Of a stretch of 11,624 nucleotides of DNA, positions 1 to 6,430 are shown piece by piece. The stretch lies in the NCBI GenBank assembly GCA_012064415.1, contig SSNU01002971.1:1-11624 (forward strand). Reading direction: 5' to 3'. This DNA comes from Gyrodactylus bullatarudis. Its lineage: Eukaryota > Platyhelminthes > Monogenea > Gyrodactylidea > Gyrodactylidae. Within the stretch, counting starts at the first letter, position 1; the number at the start of each line of letters is the position of its first letter. The notes beneath the pieces are model-generated. The model made no database searches. It saw only the letters and a list, made by a program, of their open reading frames with translations, and had not been told where the DNA came from. The position numbers were made by a program, and so were the translations under genes.

Positions 1-357
1 GAAGAAGGCGTGTGAAGACAATCACCGTCGAAACGTTTGGATGACCATGGCTGAGAATCCTAATATTGACCTAAGTTTTAATAAATTTTATTATAAAACT
101 AATTTTAGATCATTTTTCACTGATTCAGATTTTCTTCTTTTGCATGTTGAGCACCGAAAAACATATCCATCAATACATGAACTGTATTCTCCGAGATACA
201 TTTCTCCATCACAATCCTCTTGAGACATAGCTAGAGGAATGAGTTTGAGTCGTTAACACATTTCGACCATTGCCTTTTTATCTTCATAAGCTCTTGCAAG
301 AGTGATTATAGTTAGGCTTTCAACATTATCAGGTGTAATAACGTTTAGGGATGACAT
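1..357 (-). pseudogene. Merlin-like (ISXO2/IS1595-type) transposase, N-terminal fragment
   Basis: This would be the amino end of a cut-and-paste DNA transposase. Reading minus from an ATG at 357-355 the frame gives 34 codons, a TAA at 255-253, then 53 more codons to a TAA at 93-91. Visible pieces are ARAYEDKKAMVEMC, a Cys in EDCDGEMYL, and DGYVFRCSTCKRRKSES. The layout of a hydrophobic/charged lead, first Cys, then 'dGy-x-RC-x-x-CK' is that of the zinc ribbon in front of Merlin and IS1595-family transposases. The catalytic DDE core should follow but lies beyond the left edge, and the last 90 bases hold stops in every minus frame. A second fragment of the same family sits at 3975-4059 in the opposite orientation. 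The family call rests on motif recognition only; the coding nature of 357-115 is more certain than the family name. Confidence 0.6.
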
Positions 358-1263
358 GATGTTACAATTAATTTAATATTTGCGCTTTTTGATTCAAATT
401 AAAAAAAATAGTTTTATTTTCATTGATATTTGTTAAAATTTACCGGTTTTATGAAAAATATAAACTTAGTTCATTAATTATTATGCAATTTTTGAAATTT
501 TATTCGTGTATTCTTAAATTGTGAGTATTTGATAAATTTATAAGATATTTATTATTTTATCATGTTTTTATGTTTTTCTTCTGTTTTACATTGTCATTCA
601 TATATATATATATATGGCCGGTGCCCCTAAAGTAAAGTTTAGCCATACAATTTGATGTACGAAGAAACACGAGGAAGACCTATCAGAATAAAGATGTCAA
701 GAAAGAATTTTCATCTATCAAAAGTATACCAATTTTTACTTGGGCACACTTGAATTGGACTCCGGATCTGCTGTTAACATAGCCACTCTGTTAGGAACAA
801 TAATCGAGTAGAATTATTTAAAATAATTTGCAGAAAGACAAATCATTATGCTTTTCAAGTTAAGATTTTGCTACAAGCTTCAATTAATTTTACAAAAAAT
901 CAAGTGGAATTAGACCAACTTGTGAAAAATAAGAATATTTGATTAAATTCTTGTTAAATTATATTTTATATGCAATCAATACATGACTATTGTATATATT
1001 TAAGTAAATATTGTTTTAGAAGAATGATAAAAATTTTCAAAGTAGTATTGAATTATTGGAAAACTAAATAGTGTAAATCGATCTTTGAGTAAAAAACTTC
1101 CATATGATTCCTTTTGGAATTTTTAGGTAATATTGCATAAAATTTATTTTTTATCCCTTGAGAAAACTAAGAAAATTCTCTTTTTAATAATATAAAATTA
1201 TTTTTATTGTTCACTAGGAAACATGAAGCTAGTGGAAGATATTTTCTTCTTATCGAGAATAAA
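358..1263. other. AT-rich stretch without a recognisable gene
   Basis: This interval is strongly AT-rich with frequent stops in all frames. It contains a short TA run (600-615) and a slightly richer patch at 616-945. That patch has two short open frames: 692-808, containing DSGSAVNIATL, and 783-941, about 53 codons. Neither is long enough or conserved enough by eye to call. No tRNA, terminal repeat or coding remnant could be supported. Confidence 0.5.
600..615. repeat. (AT)n simple repeat
   Basis: Eight uninterrupted AT dinucleotides, directly followed by GGCCGG. Ordinary microsatellite; no function inferred. Confidence 0.85.
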
Positions 1264-1267
1264 TTAA

Positions 1268-1280
1268 CCCCTTCGAACCC
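1268..1280 (+). repeat. piggyBac left terminal inverted repeat
   Basis: CCCCTTCGAACCC directly after TTAA; it is the exact reverse complement of 3556-3568. Like other piggyBac ends it starts with a run of C. Confidence 0.92.
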
Positions 1281-1282
1281 AG

Positions 1283-1298
1283 AGGTCGTATACGACCT
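1283..1298. promoter_or_regulatory. 16-bp perfect palindrome, copy 1
   Basis: AGGTCGTATACGACCT, identical to its own reverse complement, two bases inside the left terminal repeat. With copies 2 and 3 it forms a set restricted, in this window, to the piggyBac element. A subterminal transposase-binding site is the natural guess; there is no direct evidence. Confidence 0.6.
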
Positions 1299-1576
1299 TC
1301 TAATTAATTATATCATAATTTTTCAACCATAATCATCATGATTATTCTTTTTTACTAATAGATAGAGCAATTATTCCTCTGTATAATGGTGTGATTTAAT
1401 TTGGGGGTTACATAATTGTTTTTTTTAATAATGCTTTTTGTAATATAAATAAATAAAGGTAATTTTGAAAATTTCCCATGTTAATCATAGCATAATATCA
1501 TAGATACCAAGCTTGTTCAAATTAGAAATGCATTTACTAATAATAAATGTAATTACAAACTTTTGATATGATTTGA

Positions 1577-3348
1577 ATGGTCTATACAAAAATATTTAGG
1601 GGTAAATACGAGGTCGTATACGACCTTACGGTATTCAACAGTATGGATAGTGAGTTCGATGTTCGTACTACTCTCAATGGGACTGTTTATTCCCTTGTTA
1701 TGCTACCCCAAGCTGATCTTTCACATGAGAAACTAGAAGATCCCATGGACATAGATAATAAGATTTCAGCTACTGAAGACATTGAAGAAGATCCAGAAGA
1801 ACCCATCAGCATCCTTGAACTTCATATATAACTTGAGTCGGAAATATTGACATGAGAGATACTGAAAGCCACCCTAAATTCAATCTAGTTTTTGATCATT
1901 TAAAGAAACCAGAACCTTGCCGAAGTTTTCTGGATTACTTTAATCGTTTTTTCTCCCAAGAAATGCTGGATATTATGGTTTACCAGTCGAATATTTACGC
2001 GACCCAGAATAGACGAGTATTATGTTCAAATATTAAAGAAGCAATATTGTTCTTAGGCCTTCCTATCCGAATGGGAATTATTAAATTACCTCGACAATCT
2101 ATGTATTGGACAGATGAGACAAGAATTAGTTCTATAGCAGATTTTATGCCAAGAAATCGATTCCAGCTTTGGCAGCAAAACCTTCATTTCTCAAATAATT
2201 TGGAACCAAATAAAGATGATCAGAGATTTTCTTGAAGTTTTCAGAACGAACTGTACATCTATCACCGATCAACGACAGACACATTCAGTTGATGAACAAA
2301 TAATTCCTTTCAGAGGACGCTCAAGATTAAAACAGTATTTGCCATGTACACCTCACAAATGGGGCTTGAATGTATTCTCTAGAAATGGAGAAGATGGATT
2401 AATGCATAATTTTTTCATTTATGATGGCTCTAAGATCAATCTTGAAAACTCTTGTGGCAAGGTTCCAGGGGATTACGTTCTGAAGGTGTGCCATGACCTT
2501 CCTGAAAACAAGAACCATATTGTATGCTTTGACAACTTTTTTAATAGTCCGGAGCTTCAAGATGCTCTTCTCGCTCGTGGAATTCATAGCACAGGTAAAG
2601 TGAGATCAAACCGTCTGAAAGAATTTGAAAAGGAACTTTCTTAAAATCATAAAGACAAAGGAAGAGGAACATATGATCTACTTTACAGTCCTTCATAAAG
2701 AATTTACATTCTCAGATGGTTCGATAACAGAGCTGTAACTTCAACATCTACATTTGCTTCAGCTGAACCCATCACTAGTATTAAGAGATTGAACTCCAAA
2801 GCAAAAATTATTGAATCTGTTCATATGCCGTACATAGTGAGCAACTACAACAAGTTCATGGGAGCAGTTGATCATTTTGATTCGGTTCATTCAATGAAAG
2901 ACTGAATCACAGATCAACCAATTGGTATTCAGCTGTCTTCAAGTGGATCCTGAATTCGTCGATAATAAATGCCTGTATTCTGTACAAGAGAAATATTGAA
3001 GAAGAGGAAAAAGCAATTGATCAGATGAGCTTCCAATTGATTCTTGCAGAACAAATTATAAATGACGGAGATCTAACTACCGTCGGAAGAAAAAGAATCA
3101 TAAATCTAAGGGAAAGTCCCATACTTGCTAAAAGAAGAGAAGATAAAAGAATTTTGGACATTCTCAACTTATCTGGAGGAAATTTCGACTTGAAAGAGCA
3201 GCATATTCCTTCAAGAGTCAAATCAGACAAGGAAAGAAGAACATGCTCTTTATGCAAGATGAAAACATATTATTTTTGTCGAAATTGTAATAATTATTTA
3301 TGTATTAATTCTATTAGAAATTGTTTCCGAGATTTTCATTCTGAATAA
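1577..3348 (+). pseudogene. piggyBac (PGBD-type) transposase, broken by stops and frameshifts
   Basis: DDD transposase that would cut and paste the surrounding element at TTAA. Segments in order: 1577-1831, acidic N-terminal part (in-frame ATGs at 1577 and 1643); 1852-2235 in another frame, with the family signature from IYATQNRR through MGIIKLP, YWTDE, MPRNRFQLW to LHFSNN; 2216-2644 in a third stretch, with SVDEQIIPFRGR (first Asp, codon 2291) and VCFDNFFNSPEL (second Asp, 2531), then GKVRSNR. A TAA at 2642 and another at 2696 interrupt; RWFDNRAVTSTSTF (third Asp, 2723) follows in the same frame. A TGA at 2903 and a frameshift near 2881-2903 lead to the C-terminal frame ending at 3348. That frame carries the Cys-rich domain: CSLC, CRNC, LC, then NCFRDFH. 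Asp spacings of 80 and 64 codons are normal for PGBD-like members. All key residues survive while the frame does not, so it is a recent but dead copy. Confidence 0.93.
1611..1626. promoter_or_regulatory. 16-bp perfect palindrome, copy 2
   Basis: Second exact copy of AGGTCGTATACGACCT; the match to copy 1 extends to 18 bases (GAGGTCGTATACGACCTT). It lies in the 5' end of the open frame starting at 1577, but before an in-frame ATG at 1643. It may therefore be leader sequence rather than coding. Position and identity suggest a binding or regulatory site. Confidence 0.55.
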
Positions 3349-3349
3349 A
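3344..3349 (+). promoter_or_regulatory. Polyadenylation signal AATAAA overlapping the transposase stop
   Basis: AATAAA includes the TAA stop (3346-3348) of the C-terminal transposase frame. It is a plausible eukaryotic poly(A) signal by sequence and position, but AATAAA is common in DNA this AT-rich. Confidence 0.4.
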
Positions 3350-3418
3350 CTTAGCTTTCTTTATATGGGCGTCGCTTAAAAGTAGATTGTATAATTTTCG
3401 AGTCTTTTAAAACCCATA

Positions 3419-3434
3419 AGGTCGTATACGAACT
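3419..3434. promoter_or_regulatory. 16-bp palindrome, copy 3 (one mismatch)
   Basis: AGGTCGTATACGAACT differs from the two upstream copies at one base. The preceding CCCATAAG (3413-3420) is the exact reverse complement of CTTATGGG (3551-3558) that runs into the right terminal repeat. The 3' end could therefore fold with this site near the base of the stem. Confidence 0.5.
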
Positions 3435-3555
3435 GATCCAGATCAAGTAGAAGGAGATCTCATATGAAAAAATTATTGAAGTAAAAGTTGTTGAGATAGC
3501 TTTCAGAAATCAAATGCCGAAAAAAATTTTGATCCAGATCTCTTTGTCCTCTTAT

Positions 3556-3568
3556 GGGTTCGAAGGGG
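3556..3568 (-). repeat. piggyBac right terminal inverted repeat
   Basis: GGGTTCGAAGGGG followed by TTAA; perfect inverse of the left end. Confidence 0.92.
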
Positions 3569-3686
3569 TTAAATTGTTAGTATAGTGGTGGCCAAAATAA
3601 GTTTTCGCTTTACAAAGTTGTTGTTGTATAGTTATTTTAATGATTTTCTCGAAAATATTTTTAGGTTGCTAACCTGGAATCATGAC

Positions 3687-3951
3687 GGAGTTAAGAGCGG
3701 ACGAAAAATGTTTTAGTTGATATAGCTTTATTTTCTCCTCAGACCAAACACCGATATATTTATTCATGAAATGATGTTGATCAAGCCTATACCATTTATT
3801 CATCAGGACTGTGAGGAATAAATTTATTTTTTGGTTACTGGTTAGTGATCCTTTCTTTTGTTTTCCCGATTTTTGTGTTTTTTAAGCGATATGGAGAGGT
3901 TTTTTTGGAAAGCTTCATTCACCAAAACATCTTTCGTCCGTTCTTAACTCC
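3687..3951. mobile_element. Short non-autonomous inverted-repeat element (MITE-like), ~265 bp
   Basis: The left arm (about 3687-3729) begins GGAGTTAAGAGCGGACGAAA. The right arm (about 3909-3951) is its reverse complement with a handful of substitutions: GGAGTTAAGAACGGACGAAA when read on the minus strand, through ATGTTTT to AAGCTTT. The interior is AT-rich, has no open frame, and contains a smaller inverted pair (CTCCTCAG near 3735 and CTGTGAGGA near 3810). No clean target-site duplication is visible; the left flank has an extra stretch compared with the right. It sits between the piggyBac right end and a Merlin-family fragment. The superfamily is not determined. Confidence 0.7.
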
Positions 3952-3974
3952 AGGATTTAATTTAATTAATTTCG

Positions 3975-4059
3975 GATTCAGTAAAAATGATCTAAAATTA
4001 GTTTTATAATAAAATTTATTAAAAATTAGGTCAATGTATGAATTCTCAGCGATTGGTCA
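3975..4059 (+). mobile_element. Fragment of the Merlin-like family, second copy
   Basis: GGATTCAGTAAAAATGATC and the following about 65 bases match the reverse complement of 43-127 almost continuously, including the shared run TTAGTTTTATAATAAAATTTATTAAAA (split here at positions 4000-4023). This covers the end of the zinc-ribbon region and what follows in the first copy. The two copies are in opposite orientation about 3.9 kb apart. No open frame remains. Confidence 0.75.
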
Positions 4060-4261
4060 TTCTCGTGTTATTTTTCCACTTAATTCAAAAGATATACGCT
4101 CAATCAAAAATTAGCTGTTTACCTAATTAAAGGATAATATTAAAAATATTTTTTAAATGAAAATACTCATTATCTCTTCTAAAGATAGGAGAATATAAAT
4201 AACTTCAAAAGTTCTTTAATTGGTATAACTAATTTAGAGCAGACCATTTAGAAATAATTTT
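4060..4261. other. AT-rich spacer, nothing recognised
   Basis: No open frame, repeat arm or RNA motif could be supported between the Merlin-like fragment and the tRNA/hammerhead relic. Confidence 0.5.
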
Positions 4262-4365
4262 AGTATACATCTTTGGTAGACTCATCAGTATGCCACAACC
4301 TGGGATTTTAACCTAGGACAAGTGGATTGAGCATTGGACTACAATGTGAAAGGTTCTAGATAGGT
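4262..4365. repeat. tRNA-like / hammerhead-derived relic
   Basis: Read on the minus strand, 4317-4299 gives CCTAGGTTAAAATCCCAGG, a T-arm-like hairpin with a 7-nt loop and a B-box-like GGTTAAAATCC. Some ten bases later comes CTGATGAG (4288-4281), the hammerhead catalytic box, followed by a possible short stem II, but the expected GAAA is lost. The same order (B-box-like, then hammerhead) occurs in the intact copy at 5326-5391, with the shared run ending in ACTGA. On the plus strand 4314-4325 (TAGGACAAGTGG) resembles an A box. GTGGATTGAGCATTGGACT (4322-4340) closely resembles the D-arm to anticodon part of ordinary tRNAs, with GGTTC at 4352. Origin as a tRNA-related SINE fused to a hammerhead is inference; a self-cleaving activity is not expected here. 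Confidence 0.5.
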
Positions 4366-4918
4366 AAGTATATAATTAATCTAATTTATAAAAAATATTT
4401 TTTTAATTTACTTACTTTTTCAGACTAGTTTCAAATTTATTGTTAAATTAAAATTTTTCTTCGATGTACATAATTGTTGAGAACCTATAAATTAAAAGGT
4501 ATCTTAATGATTATTTTTAATATCACGTTGAAAATTTTCGGATCTTTAATATCGTGTGAAATTAGGTTCTTCATGCGTTTTGATTCGATTCGAATGTTTT
4601 TTATTTTTTGAATAATTAATGCTCATGAACATATTCAAATGCTATGATAGATGGGACAGAAGGGTAGAAATATTTCTTCTCAGATTTCATTTCTTCCAAA
4701 ATTTCTCCTATCATATATATTGCAAAAAAAGCAAATAGTGTATATTTTACAGTATGTTCTTGAAATTAATATTTTTTATAAATATCCTAGTATAATATTA
4801 AAAAAACTTCAAAACTAGAAACATATAAATTTAAAGGATATAATAATTTCGTACTTGCCTTGTCTAGTTACTCTTTTTCTTATTCAAGAGTTTCAAGATA
4901 CTATTACTACACCTTAAC
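4366..4918. other. AT-rich spacer without genes
   Basis: Long A and T runs, no open frame beyond chance. A weak imperfect inverted repeat (ATGATAG near 4642 and CTATCAT near 4709) is the only structure noticed. Nothing else is supported. Confidence 0.5.
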
Positions 4919-4959
4919 AATAACAACATTGGATGCAGAAAGTTTTTTTCCTTAGTTTT
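4919..4959. repeat. Right-end remnant of a preceding tandem unit
   Basis: These 41 bases match 5552-5592 without gaps and with two mismatches, around ATTGGATGCAGAAAGTTTTTTT. The same ATTGGATGCAG ends the first full repeat at 5129-5139. It is therefore a third copy of the right edge of the 167-bp repeat, separated from the next copy by only about 13 bases. Confidence 0.75.
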
Positions 4960-4972
4960 TTTTCAACAGTAG

Positions 4973-5139
4973 TGTAAGTGCGATCATTAATTCTCAAAAT
5001 TATTTCTGGATCCTCAGATATTCCGAAGCACCAAATCAAGCCTGAATTCACAAATAATAAATTTTGTATTCAGGCTCATTTTGCGAATTTTCGAAAGGTC
5101 GTTACAGGTCTCTAAAAAAATAACAAAATTGGATGCAGA
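4973..5139. repeat. 167-bp direct repeat, copy R1
   Basis: Runs from TGTAAGTGCGATC to TTGGATGCAGA. It contains a 9-bp perfect stem, AGCCTGAAT (5039-5047) with ATTCAGGCT (5068-5076), around an A/T-rich loop. It differs from R2 at two bases only, indicating a recent duplication or ongoing homogenisation. Confidence 0.93.
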
Positions 5140-5325
5140 TAAGCACCATATGGAAATTACAGTGGTTTTAGACAATTAACCTACTAGCAAAGTGTGGTCA
5201 CTGGTAATTACTATATCCATGTGAACTCTAACTTGATGGAGATTGTCTTCTCACACCTAGATGTTAGAAATTCGGATAAGCAAGTGTCAATTCCATAAGA
5301 GAGTCGAATAATATTCAACTCACGG

Positions 5326-5380
5326 TGGCAGATGTAGACGCGTTTCGTCCTTATTAGGACTCGTCAGTACACCATAGCCA
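5326..5380 (-). ncRNA. Type I hammerhead self-cleaving ribozyme
   Basis: On the minus strand: outer stem I UGGC (5380-5377) pairs with GCCA (5329-5326); internal loop UAU (5376-5374) faces a single U (5330); inner stem I GGUGUA (5373-5368) pairs with UACAUC (5336-5331), one G-U pair. The catalytic box CUGACGA follows at 5367-5361; position 7 is C, which hammerheads tolerate. Stem II GUCC/GGAC (5360-5357, 5350-5347) closes the loop UAAUAA. Then come GAA, A15.1, and ACGCGU (5343-5338) ending in the cleavage triplet GUC (5339-5337), so cleavage is predicted between 5337 and 5336. Stem III is the self-complementary ACGCGU with no loop, so a single molecule would form it poorly. Pairing between two copies (a dimeric hammerhead) gives six base pairs, as known for short-stem-III hammerheads. 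The internal loop of stem I and the loop of stem II are placed as in natural fast-cleaving forms. Confidence 0.88.
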
Positions 5381-5391
5381 GGATTCGGACC
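5381..5391 (-). promoter_or_regulatory. RNA polymerase III B-box-like motif upstream of the ribozyme
   Basis: On the minus strand GGTCCGAATCC matches the B-box consensus GGTTCGANNCC except at one base, and immediately precedes the hammerhead. SM-alpha-type hammerhead repeats are SINE-like and carry such tRNA-type promoter elements. A convincing A box at the usual distance upstream was not found, so promoter activity is only a suggestion. Confidence 0.45.
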
Positions 5392-5405
5392 CAGGTCTTC
5401 AACGT

Positions 5406-5572
5406 TGTAAGTGCGATCATTAATTCTCAAAATTATTTCTGGATCCTCAGATATTCCGAAGCACCAAATCAAGCCTGAATTCACAAATAATAAATTTTGT
5501 ATCCAGGCTCATTTTGCGAATTTTCGAAAGGTTGTTACAGGTCTCTAAAAAAATAACAAAATTGGATGCAGA
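5406..5572. repeat. 167-bp direct repeat, copy R2
   Basis: Same boundaries as R1, 433 bases downstream. One of its two differences falls in the internal stem (ATCCAGGCT at 5501-5509). It leaves a G-U pair in minus-strand RNA but an A-C mismatch in plus-strand RNA. After the repeat, the sequence continues AAGTTTTTTTTCTTAG, as after the upstream remnant at 4919-4959. Confidence 0.93.
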
Positions 5573-5592
5573 AAGTTTTTTTTCTTAGTTTT

Positions 5593-6115
5593 ATGCCATA
5601 GTTGGAAACTAGAAGTTTTTAAAGTTGTTCAATTTGTTTCCAAGCCAAAATTTTATTAAAAAAACTGTCAAGCATTATTTGGGTCATATTTAATAGTCAA
5701 AACTAGCAAACAATGAATATCAATTTTAAAAATAAGATACACGGAGTCCTTAAACATGTAGATAAAAATATTAAAGATTTCTTTGTCCCACCGAAAAGAT
5801 GAATAAAATTAATAAAAATAAATTGCTCTTTTTCATTGTACGTGTATACAGTGTATGACATGAATAAACAATTTACGCATATATCTGGAATAGTTAATAG
5901 ATAGTAAAGTATAATATCTAAATACTAAAGAAAATACTATTAGCTAAATTGAACTTAGACAAGAAATCAATTTTTGTCGATACTAGATTTATTTTTTGAA
6001 TTTTATTATGGTAAATCAACCATTTACTAAAACACAAAGTATTTTTAAAAAAGGAATCTGAATGACTCTCTCTGATGATAAGGGTGGGTACATCTGGCAT
6101 CATATTGTTTTATTA
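5593..6115. other. AT-rich spacer without genes
   Basis: No motif-bearing open frame on either strand. A 61-codon minus-strand open frame (6103-5918) has low-complexity, AT-driven composition and no recognisable motif, and is not called. Confidence 0.5.
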
Positions 6116-6430
6116 ACTGGCGTGTAGTCTTTTATTCAGTCTGGTGCCTTAGATGGAAGTGAACGATTCCGAGAAACCTTCTAGCTATATTTTGGCCTTA
6201 TATGGAGGCGTACGCCTCTGTGCAAAGCTTGCTCTAGATCTGCTATGATCTGACGATTTTCTTTTCGATTAAAGTAACCTCATTAACTCCTTACTGCCGA
6301 CATTCTCAGAATATCTCGTGGAACCATTCGGCTGTCGAATTTTAGCTCGCCGAGCCATGATGCTGACTACGATATGGGTATTGAGTGATTAAGACGTGTT
6401 GCCGTATTGGGCTGGGAGTTTATTAAGTTT
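6116..6430. other. Higher-GC patch of unknown origin
   Basis: This stretch is visibly richer in G and C than its surroundings and nearly free of long A/T runs. It contains a perfect 14-bp palindrome at 6205-6218. Short open frames occur on both strands; a minus-strand one from an ATG at 6359 encodes about 30 residues starting MARRAKIRQPNG, with no known domain. TGGTGCC at 6145 resembles the start of some retrotransposon primer-binding sites, but no LTR pair is present in the window. It may be a fragment of a mobile element or a host exon/promoter; nothing decides this. Confidence 0.4.
6205..6218. repeat. 14-bp perfect palindrome
   Basis: GAGGCGTACGCCTC equals its own reverse complement. It resembles in form the piggyBac palindrome (AGG ... 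CGTA ... CCT) but is not the same sequence and lies outside that element. Confidence 0.6.

Larger units (their letters stand above)
1264..3572 (+). mobile_element. piggyBac-family DNA transposon, full length with TTAA duplications
   Basis: A 2301-bp element (1268-3568) is bounded on both sides by TTAA (1264-1267 and 3569-3572), the invariant piggyBac target duplication. Its ends are perfect 13-bp inverted repeats, CCCCTTCGAACCC and GGGTTCGAAGGGG. Inside lies a piggyBac transposase reading frame, now broken. A palindrome AGGTCGTATACGACCT occurs three bases inside the left repeat, again at 1611, and in near-identical form at 3419. The ends look undamaged, so the copy could in principle still be recognised by a related active transposase, although its own gene is dead. 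That last point is inference from the intact ends. Confidence 0.93.
4973..5572 (-). mobile_element. Retrozyme-like / hammerhead satellite block: repeat-linker-repeat
   Basis: Two direct 167-bp repeats (4973-5139 and 5406-5572, two mismatches) flank a 266-bp linker that holds a hammerhead ribozyme on the minus strand. The repeat period is 433 bp. Tandem units of a few hundred bases each carrying one type I hammerhead are the organisation of animal retrozymes and of hammerhead satellites in schistosomes, newts and cave crickets. There the multimer is cut at each ribozyme and the monomer is circularised. In this window only one ribozyme is intact, so one complete monomer could not be excised from this locus. 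An alternative reading is a hammerhead element inserted between two pre-existing tandem repeats. The minus strand is taken as the transcript strand because the ribozyme folds only there. Confidence 0.65.

Noticed and set aside
41..223. 60-codon plus-strand open frame at the left edge
   Set aside because: It is antisense to the Merlin-like transposase fragment, whose zinc-ribbon motif explains the sequence better.
692..808. Short open frame containing LELDSGSAVNIATL, resembling a retropepsin active site
   Set aside because: Only 39 codons, no flanking gag or reverse transcriptase, and no LTRs; a single DSG-like motif is not enough.
783..941. About 53-codon plus-strand open frame with mixed composition
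   Set aside because: No recognisable domain, no start codon context and no splice signals that could be defended.
2399..2587. Minus-strand open frame inside the piggyBac transposase
   Set aside because: It is the shadow of the conserved catalytic region on the plus strand.
4642..4715. Imperfect inverted repeat ATGATAG ... CTATCAT
   Set aside because: Seven matching bases around a 60-base AT-rich loop is within chance expectation here.
5918..6103. 61-codon minus-strand open frame
   Set aside because: Low-complexity, rich in Phe/Ile/Asn/Lys as expected from AT-rich DNA, no motif.
6141..6155. Possible LTR end and primer-binding site (TGGTGCC)
   Set aside because: Seven bases only, no second LTR, no TG...CA boundaries and no retroviral-type genes nearby.
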